DNA from: Drosophila persimilis
Taxonomy: Eukaryota > Arthropoda > Insecta > Diptera > Drosophilidae
Direction: 5' to 3'
Length of the DNA: 64,000 nucleotides
Assembly: GCF_003286085.1 (NCBI RefSeq)
Contig: NW_020825324.1
Location: forward strand, 310,001 to 374,000
Shown here: positions 1 through 10,946 of the stretch, one piece after another
Layout of the letters: each line of letters begins with the position of its first letter
Numbering within the stretch: the stretch's first letter is position 1
Notes under the pieces: model-generated
Told to the model about the DNA's origin: nothing
Seen by the model: the letters and a program-made list of their open reading frames with translations, nothing else
Database searches by the model: none
Translations under genes and position numbers: made by a program

Positions 1-1357
1 GCCTTGCAATAGTGCATATTTCAGCGGAAACAAATCGAAAAGACGTTAACACACGCCCGAAGGAAGGGGCAGATACAGGAGCGGGATCTCGATGATTTCA
101 AGGCGACGAGAGCTGCAACAAAGATGTTGCAACAATCAACACAACCCTCGGGCATCACCCAGGACACCCTGTAGATCTTCGATCGATCGATCGGTCATAG
201 ATCGGCAACGGGATGCGTAGTATAATGTTAACATTCTGCAAATTCTTGCTGCCCATGATGACTGAGACGCTGCGGTTGCTGGCTGCGTATGTCGAAAGTA
301 ATGGACCGCTGCATCCATGCTATAAAGATGTGCATGCCACCGCCCACCACGTGCTCTTTGAGGTCGATGAAGCGGTTGGAAATCACAGCCCGAGGGCCCA
401 CCTCAACATTATATACTGCCAAGGCCCATCTGGCAAAATGCGATACACAAATTTTGCAGCCATAGCACACACAAAAAACCCAGTAACCATGTAACATTTG
501 TCTATAACGAAATACAAAATGCCGAAAACCAATTATGAATATCTAAAGATGCACTGTCTGTGGGGATTTCTGCTCTTGTGGTTGTGTCTCCTGGTTGCCT
601 GCAATTATACCCCAAGAGATCACAAAAGAAACTGCAAGTCTGGGGGGTGGCAGGCAAATCGAATGGCAAATCAATTTGCCAAGTGCAGTGTCTTGGCGAA
701 AAGCATTGACACAGTCCCTTGCCAAGAACGAAGGATGCTGAAATGGTTTTCTGCTAATAGTTGATCAAATAACATTCCCATTTTGCTGCATCTCGAGTGT
801 CCGCCTAAGCCTTTGCTGTTGCCTTCGGGGCACAAGGCATAGGGATTCTCATCTGCCGAGAAATTCGAGTCTTCTGGCTGGTCCGAAAACGTTCGGTGGA
901 AATTAATTTCGTGCAAACATTTTGTCAACTTCGAAAAGCCAATTACGGCTGCCATTGTATTCCCTTCGATTTTCTGTGCGTGTGTTCGTGTTACAAAAGC
1001 CACCGATATGGGAGTTTGTTTTCCCATAAATGACCTTGCAACAGGCAATTATTTTATCAAATATCTGCACAGGAAATGTCTTTGATTGAAATCCAACTGG
1101 AAATGAAATGCACATCCTTCGACGGCCATGGCCATGACTTTCAGGTCAAAATGTAACTAAAATTCAGGCCCTGGCTGTCATTCTCTCTCGCTCTCTCTCT
1201 CTCTCTGTCGAAATATTTCAGATGGCAGTGGGCTGTGCGGTTTTTGACAGCTTCTCAATACGAATGGAATGCGGAATGTCCAGAAATCCAGTGGCCAGAA
1301 ATCTCAAGTCTTGGCTCTAGAAAAAGCAGCACAAAGAAATACAATTTTATGCTATGA
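1..1357. other. Gene-free DNA, probably rdgA intron
   Basis: No ORF here resembles a known protein, and no RNA gene was recognised. A (CT)n tract sits near 1182-1207. Both genes to the right are on the minus strand and the rdgA exons end with a splice donor, so this stretch is probably intronic to rdgA. That is inference: the missing exons are outside the window. Confidence 0.5.
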
Positions 1358-1363
1358 TTTATT
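1358..1363 (-). promoter_or_regulatory. Candidate poly(A) signal of the NAP gene
   Basis: The plus-strand TTTATT reads AATAAA on the minus strand, about 290 nt past the stop codon of the NAP-family gene. If it is used, the 3' UTR contains the adjacent TG microsatellite and G-run. No cDNA evidence is available here. Confidence 0.4.
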
Positions 1364-1473
1364 TCATAGGAACAGGCATCATTGAAGGTTTTTTTGTGGT
1401 TGTTTTGTTAACAATTGTTTCGATCGCGTGGTAGACAATTGCTTTCTTAACATCTCCTTTTTGTGGTGTGTCC

Positions 1474-1573
1474 TGTGTCTGTGTGTGTGTGTCTGTGTGT
1501 CTGTGTGTGTGTGTGTGTGTCTGTGTGTGTGTGTGTGTGTGTCTGTGTGTCTGTGTGTGTGTGGGGGGGGGGG
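1474..1573. repeat. (TG)n microsatellite followed by a G-run
   Basis: This is an interrupted TG/CTG dinucleotide tract of about 90 bp, running into 11 consecutive G. It produces overlapping low-complexity ORFs (Cys-Val on plus, Thr-His on minus) that should not be annotated as genes. It lies just 3' of the NAP-family gene. Confidence 0.95.
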
Positions 1574-1654
1574 ATGGCAAAGCAATTGTTTAAAAACTCC
1601 GTGTCTCTTGGAAGTGTACAATTGAAGTGCTTAAGTATCGTTTAGGAGCGCAAC

Positions 1655-2653
1655 CTAATTGCCAGAGTCCATGGAATCTCCCGAGTCGAAGGACCAGTCT
1701 TCGGAGTCCAGCAATTCCCCGTAGACGTGCACATCCTCGGGCTCCTCTTCGTCATCATCATCCTTCTCGTCCTCGGAGGCGTTCGGGTCGAGGCTATCCG
1801 AGCCCGCCGATCCGGATTCATCCTCGTTGTTGTTGTCGCCGTCGTCGTCGTTGTCATTATCGTCTTCCGTGGAGCTGGACGATCCCATGGATTCCTTGAT
1901 CTCACCCGTGAAGTAGTACACGGCCTTGGGTATGACATGCTCCTTCAGGTAGAAGCCGAACCGGAAGTCGTGCTCCAAGATTTCGTTGATTTCCTTATAG
2001 TTGGGCTCATCGCTGCTGTAGGGCAGAGCTGGAGGCATGAAGAACTTGAAGAAGGTCTTCCTGTACTTGGCATTGAGTGCCGGCGAGGTCCAGTGGATCG
2101 TTGTGCCCTCCGTCCGGTAGATCTCAGCGCCGTCGTAGGCCTGCGGCTCTTTGGGGTCCGCCTTGCACTTGATGTAGTACACCTTGCGCAGATAATCGTT
2201 TTTGAGGTAGACGTTCGGCTCAAAGTGAAAGACGATATCGAACTTGAGCTCCGGCTCGGTGTAGAGCTTGCTGCGTATGTCACTTATGTGGCAGAGGACC
2301 TCCGCTTCCACGTCGCCAATCTCATTGGTGCAGGCGAATTCCGGACACTGCTGGACGGCTGCCTTCAGGACGTACAGCCAGAAGTTGCCCATGTTCTTGG
2401 CCAGCGAGTCCCCCTTGTGCTTCTGGCGTAGGCCGTCAATGACCTTCTTGCGCTCGTCGTACAGAATATTGTGCTCCGGCTCGGCCTTCTCCTCCAGCGC
2501 ATAGATCTCGCGGTGCAGCTTCATTCCCAGCTCGACGGTCTTCAAACAGATGCCTTTGATATCATCTATGGCCTGCTTCTCGTCGTCGCTCAACACATCG
2601 TTGCCATCGTGGTTCTGACCGTTCACTCGCGGATTGCACACGGCCGGCTCCAT
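1655..2653 (-). CDS. NAP-family histone chaperone, intronless (Nap1-like)
   Basis: The ORF is complete, 332 codons, with no intron. NAP proteins bind H2A-H2B and H3-H4, shuttle histones and assist nucleosome assembly. The NAP fold spans roughly residues 30-250: a helical dimerisation segment with LEEKAEP at 53-59, GNFWL at 89-93, the core strand around FHFEPNVYL at 142-150, FFKFFMPP at 201-208, and IPKAVYYFTGE at 241-251. An Asp/Glu-rich tail, about 262-307, follows and is typical of the family. The protein is shorter than fly Nap1 (about 370 aa), and the basic loop between the core and FFKFF is reduced. The start at 2653 has A at -3 and G at +4. The lack of introns suggests a retrocopy of a Nap1-type gene. 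Such copies in flies are often testis-expressed (established for the family, inferred here). It probably sits inside an rdgA intron. Which D. melanogaster paralogue it matches is undecided. Confidence 0.9.
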   Translation of the reverse strand: MEPAVCNPRVNGQNHDGNDVLSDDEKQAIDDIKGICLKTVELGMKLHREIYALEEKAEPEHNILYDERKKVIDGLRQKHKGDSLAKNMGNFWLYVLKAAVQQCPEFACTNEIGDVEAEVLCHISDIRSKLYTEPELKFDIVFHFEPNVYLKNDYLRKVYYIKCKADPKEPQAYDGAEIYRTEGTTIHWTSPALNAKYRKTFFKFFMPPALPYSSDEPNYKEINEILEHDFRFGFYLKEHVIPKAVYYFTGEIKESMGSSSSTEDDNDNDDDGDNNNEDESGSAGSDSLDPNASEDEKDDDDEEEPEDVHVYGELLDSEDWSFDSGDSMDSGN

Positions 2654-4191
2654 TGTTCGATGATTGGCTTTAGGGTTTTGGGTTTTCGGATCGGAAATTA
2701 GAAATGATTGATTGATTGGCCAACAAATATTTGTTCAAATCTTTCTTACGTTCTAGTTTTGTTTTGTTTTGTTTTCTTTATTCACAAAATTTTGCTGGTC
2801 ATCAACAATAGTTGATCCGTTTACAACACTCGTTTTTAGTACCGGAAAAATACTTTTTGTGTGGTGAAAAAAAAATATAAGTTGTTAAATTGTATATTTT
2901 GTTTTTGTACTTAGATGCTGCTCGTTACGACTTCGAGCTGTAACTGAGAAAATTCCGGACTGGGCTCAAAAATATAGAAAATGTCCATATAGAAACCAGT
3001 CCAGCGCCAACTATGTTTCAGAAATTTTTCGTATTGCTTTGAGGGCAGGTTTTTGTTCCGAAAAGGCCTACTAGATCATGCCGTACGGACTCGTGACGTG
3101 GCATAGGAAAATAGCAAGTTGAAAAATTTAAAATTCGAAATTCAAATGCGTTTAATTTTGATGGCACCTTTGAAGAGTGGGAAGGTCTGGACAGACGCAG
3201 GGGACTGAAGACAGAGGTCCATATTTCTTGCCCCCGTCTTTGCCAATGAAAGGCAAAAGCTGTCGCCAATCTGCGGGCCGGCCCCCCTCCCGCACCTTCT
3301 GTCGGCCTCATTTTACAACCGATTGAGATTCAGATTCAGATTTAGTTGAAAGGAAGGTGCACGGATGGCGGCAGGGGCACTATCGCTCTCTCTCTCTCTC
3401 TCTCTCTCTGACAAAATCAATAAGAACCTTGAGATATTTGTACTTTTTTTCAATAATGACACTTTGCACAGCAGCCGGCCGCCTCCACACAGCCCACCCC
3501 CCCCCAATATATTTTTACCCGGGCTTCCTCTGTGGCTCTGCTCTGCCAAAAAAATATACAGAAAATGATTGAATAAATAAAAAATAATAATATTTGAACG
3601 AGGTGGCTGCATCACCTGTAACCCTGAGGGGGAATAAGGAAAGGGGTTCCAAAGATCTATTTATAAACGCCCACAGGAAAGCGCTTTGGCAGCTGGAAAT
3701 AGATATGGTTTTTCGTATAAATAATAAATATATATCAGCCATTCATTTGGCACATTTAAGCCAATGGGAAGAGAAATCCATTTGAGCCGAAATGAAAAAT
3801 TATCTGCAAGTCCTGCGTTGTGCTCGCTTTCCGTTCTCCGAAACTGTGGCCTGGTCCTTGAAATGGCAACAACTCGAGAAAAGGATTTTAAGCTAATGAA
3901 TATTAAACAATGGAGCCGACCCCCCCCTCCCCCCCCCCCCCCCCTCCCACTCCCACTCCTACTCCCTCACCCACTCCACAAAGGGCAAACGAATTTAATA
4001 TTCTTAATTGGCATTAAGCGATGCAGATATAGATACAAATACAGAAATGTCTGGGCAACCGGAAAATCTCTCTGGCGAAAACTTTTCAGACAAACTGCCA
4101 CCATTGATGGGCCTCCTCTGGATTTCAATGGATGCCGTCTTGGGCAAAAGTTTTTCAACAATTAGTAAAATTAAACGAAAATCGAATCGCA

Positions 4192-4208
4192 GGGGGGGGG
4201 GGGGGGGG
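4192..4208. repeat. G17 homopolymer
   Basis: A run of 17 G. It is one of several long C/G runs in the window. Confidence 0.95.
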
Positions 4209-5045
4209 TGATGAGGTTCCGATTCGGAAAACTTAAGGAACTCCATCAAGGGGATAAGTACGACAGCCAGTAAGTATCTCAATTATCTAAAACCTCTGCG
4301 AATGTAAAGAAGTATCTCAAAAGAGTATCTTTTGCTGGAAGTCACTGGCAACTCCACACTTTCGACTCTTCAAAGACTCCTCCCAGCAGCACCTTCGGCA
4401 CCAGTTCCAGAGACCCTATTTGTTGTTCTATCCAAGTACTATCTGTGTCCCCATTAGCACTTCCGCAGCCCTTTCCATCTTTTATCTTGCATCTTTTATC
4501 TGCTGTTGTTCCTAATCTATTGCACAATGGGGTATAAAATTTATGAATGAATTTAAGCCAACGGATAAACAAAGAGCATTGGATCAAAGACGCGTCATAG
4601 TAGGAGCGCGTGACATCGGAAAACATCGGACACTCGTAAGCAGGTGATGCTCAGGTTTTGGGTATTTTTTGTTTTTTCAGGCTGGAATCAATTCTGGACG
4701 GACGCCACTTGCTTTTTGTCTTTTTCGTGATTTTCCTTTGCCTTCTATGTAGATTGGGATTTTAATTGAAATACTTTTGTTTGCTTTGTCCGGCAGCAAA
4801 CGACAACGACAACGACAACGGATGAGAAGACATCATGTTCATATTTCGGTTGTTGCTGTTTTTTTTTTGTTTGCTAAAAATACTTAAGTTAATTATAAGA
4901 AACAGCAGACAGCAGAGGGAGAGAGAGAGAGCGAGCGAGAGACAGACTTTTCAAATCTAAAACATGTGTGTGATTTTTGGTATTTATTTAAAAAAAAAAC
5001 ACTCGGATATATTCGTGTGTGTGCGTTTATAGGAAAACCAAACCT

Positions 5046-5130
5046 GGACCCTCTCTGGACCCCCTCTGGACCGTCTTTGGACCCTCTTTGGACCCTCTCT
5101 GGACCCTCTCTGGACCCTCTCTAAACCCTC
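5046..5130. repeat. 11-bp tandem repeat, unit GGACCCTCTCT
   Basis: Seven consecutive 11-bp units (GGACC[C/G][T/C]C[T/C][C/T]T type) are followed by a partial AAACCCTC unit. Differences between units are single-base changes. The period is exactly 11 with no indels. Confidence 0.9.
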
Positions 5131-5495
5131 AAACCTCTGAGATGTGCTACCGCCTACGGTGAAGTCTTACATTTAGATGGAAAATAATTTCTTGGTCGCA
5201 CAAAAATTGCAATTGCGAATGCAGTATTTCTAAAATTTCTCACGTGGCCCAACAATTTCGTGGGCGTGGCTCGGACTCTGCCCCCTGGGTGCCCCCCTTC
5301 GATATTGTTGTTGTTTTTGGTTGTGTTTTTTTTTTTATTTGGCTGGGGAGCAGCTGCCACAACAAGCCAGAAAAAGAAAGAGCAAAAACCCAACAGCAAC
5401 AAATCGACAATAAATCAAATCAAATAAACGAAATGCGACGTACTTCTGCCATTCCTTCGCTTTCCTTTCTTCCATCCCAACCCATCCCATCCCAT

Positions 5496-5515
5496 CCCCC
5501 CCCCCCCCCCCCCCC
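5496..5515. repeat. C20 homopolymer
   Basis: Twenty consecutive C, preceded by CCCAT repeats (cccatcccatcccat). Low-complexity expansion. Confidence 0.95.
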
Positions 5516-6774
5516 TCGCTCACCCCCTCGCACCCCACTGTCCTTTCGTCTCATAGTTTGCCACCTTTCGTTTTTCTACTCTTTGTGTGTGTCTCTCTGT
5601 GTCGCTGTCCCCCTGTGCCTCTTCCCTTCCCTTCTGCGGCTAGTTTTCCCCCTGCATTTTCCCGCTTTTCCGATAAATGAGTGTGAAATTCTTGAAATGT
5701 CATGGCTGGCAGTTAGCCTTTTGGTTCACATGCCGCCACAGAGGCCAAGAAAACGACGATAGAAGCAGAAAGTGTAAAATCAGGAGAAAGGGAACGGCCA
5801 GAGAAGAATCTCAAGACTTGGGAAGAACAGGCAGGAACAACACAAAGACTGAGCAGAAAACAGAGAGCAGAAGAAAAACAATTACAACATTTCAATGCCT
5901 CGAAACATGAGTATATTTGGGGTTTTACGCGACACAAAAATCTCAGAATGGAACGTACTCGTTGGAGTGCGAAATCACTCATGATTCACTCTCGATGAGC
6001 TGCAATACTTTGGCCATCGATGAATCAGATGAACCAGAAGATATGTGGTGCTATTATGGTAGAATATTATTAATTTCAAATTATCAGGCAACCCATATCA
6101 AATATTTAATGATCTGCGATAAAACAAAAAAGATAACATATGCACATAGACTGCAAAATGTGATACGACACAGATTTTCCACTGAATCCAAGTACTAAAT
6201 ATATAGTATATACGGAGATATCTTATAGAATTATCTTATCCGTTCAATAAATATCCATAGAATCTTTCTATAACTGAAGTCATTCCTTGTAAATACTGAA
6301 AGATCTCATCATCATCTAGCATTGAACTCTGTTTGACTTCTTTGACGGGTTTTCAACCCCCTGACCTACGGCTTCTTTCATATTTATTTTCATTTTTCGG
6401 GTTCTGCTGATTTCGGTAATTCTCCTTTTGTTCGCTTTACGCTCGAGTTTTCGTTTTCGTTTTCGCTTTCTGTTTCAAGTTCATTGATTAAATTAATTGA
6501 ATTTTTACAATTTCCCCCATGCCCCCAGGCGCGTTCGTCTCAATTAAAACCCATTGGAATTTCCATTTCCATTGCTGTTGGTTTCATTTTAGTTTTGGGT
6601 GGGGAGGGGGGGAGTCTAATTGACCCGTCTTCTGAGTTTAGTTTTGATTTGAACTCTAGAACAAGAATAATATTACTTTCGCACTCTTTCTCTCTGGTGT
6701 TCGTCGAAGGGTTTTACTGAATTTTTTTCCTGCAGGTTGATGGCGGGAAATCACCTTCCAATGCATACACCTTT

Positions 6775-7250
6775 ATTTGTTTGCTTCTTTTGGTCACACT
6801 TTGAAAATTTGCTACTTTTGGTCACACTTTTAACATTTGCTTGGTAGCACTTTTTCGGGAGTTGCTCTTTGGTAACACGTTTTCTTTGCCTGCTCCTTGG
6901 TAGCACTTTTCCTTGGGTTGTTCCTTGGTAACACTTTTTCATTGGTTGCTTCTTGGTAGCACTTTTTCTTGGGTTGCTCTTTGGTAACACTGTTTCTTTG
7001 GTTGCTTCTTGGTAACTATTTTTCTTTGGTTGCTTTTTGGTAGCACCTTTTCTTGGGTTGCTCCTGGGAAACACTTTTTCTTTAGTTGCTCTTTGGTAAC
7101 ACTATTTCTTTGCCTGCTCTTGGCTACACTTTTCGCTCTAATAATTTTGGCTAAACTTTTTTAATTTGCTGCTTGTGGTCGCACCTTTTCTTGACCGCCC
7201 TTTGGCTACACTTTTTCTTCTGTCACACTTTTCTCATTCGTTTGGTTGTG
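6775..7250. repeat. ~27-bp degenerate minisatellite
   Basis: The motif is close to GGTAACAC-TTTTTCTTTGG-TTGCTCTT and repeats about 16 times with substitutions and small indels. It decays on the right into GGCTACACTTTT-type units. The unit is near 27 bp, a multiple of three, so the minus strand stays open for 107 codons (6751-7074) with a repeating Lys/Gln-rich, ATKKQP-type peptide. I regard that ORF as a by-product of the repeat. Confidence 0.85.
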
Positions 7251-7928
7251 TATTCCCTTTGCGCACTTTACTGTTCCGCCGGTTAACGTGTTGGACAGTG
7301 AATGAGTGAGACATTCGCGCGCGTTTTTCCGTTGTCTTATTTTATTGCTGTTTCTTTCGTGTTTTTTTTTTAATGAAAAATGTATATCTTTCCCGGTTTC
7401 GATAATTTTTCGGCTGGCGGCAGCATCCAACCCCACAACGCGACTGAGCAGCCCCCCGGCGGCGGCGACCGAGCGAAGTCAAAGTCAACGACAACGTCAA
7501 CGGCAACGGCAACGGCAGCAGCGGTAGCGGTAGAGGTGGCGGCAGAGACGCTTTGTCACCTCAGTGCGGCTGTGGCTGCGGCAGCGTGTGGTGAGTATTC
7601 CCGCGATCAGTGATGCTGATCTGGAGTGGGCTTTTAGCTTTAAGATTTAAGATTTAAGAGCGAGAGTTGACATCAAATTGGGGATTATATATTCTCATAT
7701 TTGCAGCATTACCCCATCTCTCCCTTGGCAGCACTCTCTTTAAAATTTCGTCTAGAGATAAAACTAAAGTTTTGGCCTTTATCAGCTGTTATTTTCTAGC
7801 CCTGACTGGGCAGCACTGACACCGATGTTGCTCTCTCTGCTGTGCTCTCCCGCCTGCCGGGCGGCACTCTCTTTGCGGCTTGTTGGCGGTTGCTTTTCAT
7901 TTGGCTGCTCTGCTGGTGACATTTTCCT

Positions 7929-7958
7929 CTCTGCTCTGCTCTGCTCTGCTCTGCTCTG
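7929..7958. repeat. (CTCTG)6 pentanucleotide repeat
   Basis: Six perfect tandem CTCTG units inside a pyrimidine-rich region. Confidence 0.9.
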
Positions 7959-10946
7959 CGCTGACGTTAGCGCCTCTGCGGTCGCTGTGCGCCGTTCGCC
8001 GTTCGCCGTGCGCTGCTTTGTCTCCCACTTTGATTGTTCGCCTGGCATATTCTCGCTTTGTGCCTTTCAATTTGCATTTCAATTTCGCCTCCATGCGTCT
8101 ATCCCACATCTGCGTGCACCCTCCCAGCCCTCCCCGCCCTCCCCGCCACACACACCATTCCATCGCAGATCGCCCCACACTCTGACGCTGTGCCTCTGCT
8201 GCTGACGTAGTTGTGGCCAGGCCACAAGTGGAGCAGCCTATCAAAGATTTTAATACCCTGGCATAACCATTCTACCTATCAGATATTTGTGATCCGATTT
8301 GGTTTTCCCTAAATTCTCTGAAGGAAATATAGATTTGTGTTCCCAAATTAGAAGAAGAACGGAATACTTGTAGATCTCTCAGCGTGGCAAGCATTTTGTC
8401 GGAATCATCATACCCTTCCCTTGAAGGACCCACAGAAAGCGAACAAATTTTTCATAAAACTTAATTGTGGCAGAAGGGCCCCCCCCACCAAGTACTCTTG
8501 TTGGTGCTGCATGCTACACGTGCGTCAACAGAAGGCGGAACTGTGCAACTGGAGCGGACCGGAACCGAAAATTGCTGCAGTGCCTGGGGGCTGTCTGTTT
8601 CTCTGTCTGCCACAGACAATTTGATTGAGTATTTTCCAACAGCTAGTATTTCTTTGGGAAATGCTGGATTGAGTGCAGGTGAAAGGCGAGCAAGGTGTTC
8701 CCTTGGAACCCGTAAAACCCCTCGATATGGCTCGGAAGACCGCAATTCCATAGCAAATACTCTGTGCCCATTAATATCCGATGGGAATCCATGGTAAAAA
8801 AGCAAATATCGCACTCCCACGAGTGCTCCATGGGTTTGCCTCTACCTCGGGGGAGTATTTTCATACAAGTTTGGGTTAACTTTTTGTTTCGCGTTCGACA
8901 GCCGCCGCCGCAGGAATGGCTGGGGAGGCCGCCAAGTCGCAAAACGCCTTGGGGGCACACAGACAAACAGGCCCACAGAGTGATGGGGATAAAAGTGGAT
9001 GCCACATCCGAGCGGCGGATGAATGACTGCCGTGTCCGGCTTGCGTCGCATGATTGAATGATTTCATAATATTTTTTTCCATTTTACTGAGCAAAGGCTC
9101 GGGAGTGTGCTCGAGCGGTTCGAGCGGAAAGGAAAGTACGAATTAAACATATCATTCAGCGGTTAATGCTTCACTGAGGGACCCCACAGCCACACAGTCG
9201 AAGATAATAACATGTCACACGCTTCAGTATCGTAAATCAACAGATCCAACTTTATGATGGCCTCGCCAGTCCTCTGGAGAGCTCTAATGGAGAGAGTCCC
9301 CGAGTGGTTTTTACGCGTATGACAATCCGAGTAAGTGGCCCATCAATTGGGTCAACATGAATCGGAAATTAAAAAGGAAATTCCACACACCCACACCCAC
9401 ACCAACAACATATTTAAATATGAATATTTTCAGTACTTATCCTGAGAGTGCATTCGTGGTGATGATGTTTTATATGGCATATGTTACATATAGAAACGTT
9501 TACGTACCTGCAAAAGAATGCAATTATCTAGATTAGTTTAAGGAAGAATAATATGTGGCTTCAAGGTGTATAAGACCCATATACATATATAGGTAAAATA
9601 TATACCAAAGAAGTAAATACAAATTATACAAATATTTGAGAAATTATATTGATCTGTAACCCAATATTCCAATTTATTAGGATACAAAAGCCCTAGCCCT
9701 GAGAGATATGAACCTCTAGAGGAAAAATCAATGATTACGCGTCATCCAGCAACGCCCCTCAGTTTGGTTTGTCACCTACATCCCAATACAGATTGTTTGC
9801 CCTTTTTGGGTAGATTTTATGGTTCTTTTTATTTTGATTCGATGTCTGGAACTCTGAACTACGGGCCTTGTTCTTATCAAATATTTAGAAATCCTTCGCT
9901 CTCTCCCTCTCCCTCTCTCTGAAGCCACTAAAATAATTAATTTTCCTGGAATGGAATCAGGTTGCCTGGCACACGCACCACAAAGAGCCCTCCTAATCTA
10001 TGTAATCCATCAGGAAAAAGTTCTGAATTATCCATATCCATATCGGTTCACGTAAGTCGCGTCCAAGTAGAGCCTGGCCGGGGTCCAGGACTCCCGGACG
10101 GAGTGACTCTGACTCTGACTCCGACAAGCAAACAAATTGGCCGCAAGTGGTTCGTCACCCTCACACCTCAACGATTTTGTGGCACGCAGAGGCAGACTCT
10201 TCACGTCATTTCGGACAGGGGGGGGGGACAAGGCTCACGGACACGGACACGAGACACTTTGTTTGAATATTATTTATGGGCGGCTTTTGTTGTAATTCAA
10301 GGAAATCGGTTCACTGAGCCATTTTTTGTTTTTCTTTTTTGTATGTTTTTTTTTTTTTTTGTCGTTGTCCGCCATAATTTATTCATGCCGAGGGTCCGAG
10401 GCTAAAGGCATAGTGTACGGAAAGGCTCAGTCAGTGTCCGCTTTTGGGGGGGAATTATGAATGGCTGAGCCACAGAGACAAAGATGGAGAGTCCTTCTCT
10501 TTTAATTAGGTCTAAATCCTGGCCAGCGGACACTGACTCCATCCGCCGCCGGGCATGACATGTCTCACTCGGCCGCACGTGTCATGTCGCAGCCACATGT
10601 CCGCCCATTTCCATGTCTCGAAACCGAAAGGCCAACAACAGCAATTATGTTCTCTCTAGCCCCCAGCCAGAGCCAGAGACAGAGCTCCAAAATCGCCCGC
10701 ACCTTGGCCACGTGTTAAGCTCGTTTTAATGAGTCAATTTCAAAGTTTGCCCGCCGCCTGTCCAAAAATAGATTGCCTGGGCATAAGGTATAAGGGCTAG
10801 GGATTCCTGGCCTAAAAGTCCAAAGAATAGTAAACAGAAAACATGGAGAAACAAAAAAGGATACCCGATATTGAAAATGTCCCATCGGACAGATGTTTAT
10901 GGCTAGAACTAAGGATTGAAGGATGAAGTCTGTTAGTTGAACCTAC

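Larger units (their letters stand above)
2700..10940. other. 8.2 kb without a recognised gene, probable rdgA intron
   Basis: I looked on the minus strand for the exons that should follow the rdgA donor at 10946 (Cys-rich C1 domains, DGK catalytic domain, ankyrin repeats) and found none. The stretch holds simple repeats: (CT)n near 3385-3409, C-rich 3920-3944, G17 at 4192-4208, an 11-bp repeat at 5046-5130, C20 at 5496-5515, a ~27-bp minisatellite at 6775-7250 and (CTCTG)6 at 7929-7958. ORFs of 60-170 codons here have low-complexity or anonymous translations. Confidence 0.6.

Noticed and set aside
1359..1645. Thr-His and Cys-Val ORFs on both strands
   Set aside because: They are translations of the TG/CA microsatellite.
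1727..2431. 234-codon plus-strand ORF
   Set aside because: It is antisense to the intact NAP gene, which has recognisable domain motifs; the plus translation has none.
8461..9005. Minus-strand ORFs as candidate rdgA downstream exons
   Set aside because: They lack C1 zinc-finger Cys/His spacing and DGK catalytic motifs; a short HSWECDIC segment is not enough.
9110..9125. tRNA B-box-like GGTTCGAG
   Set aside because: No matching A-box or cloverleaf can be drawn around it.
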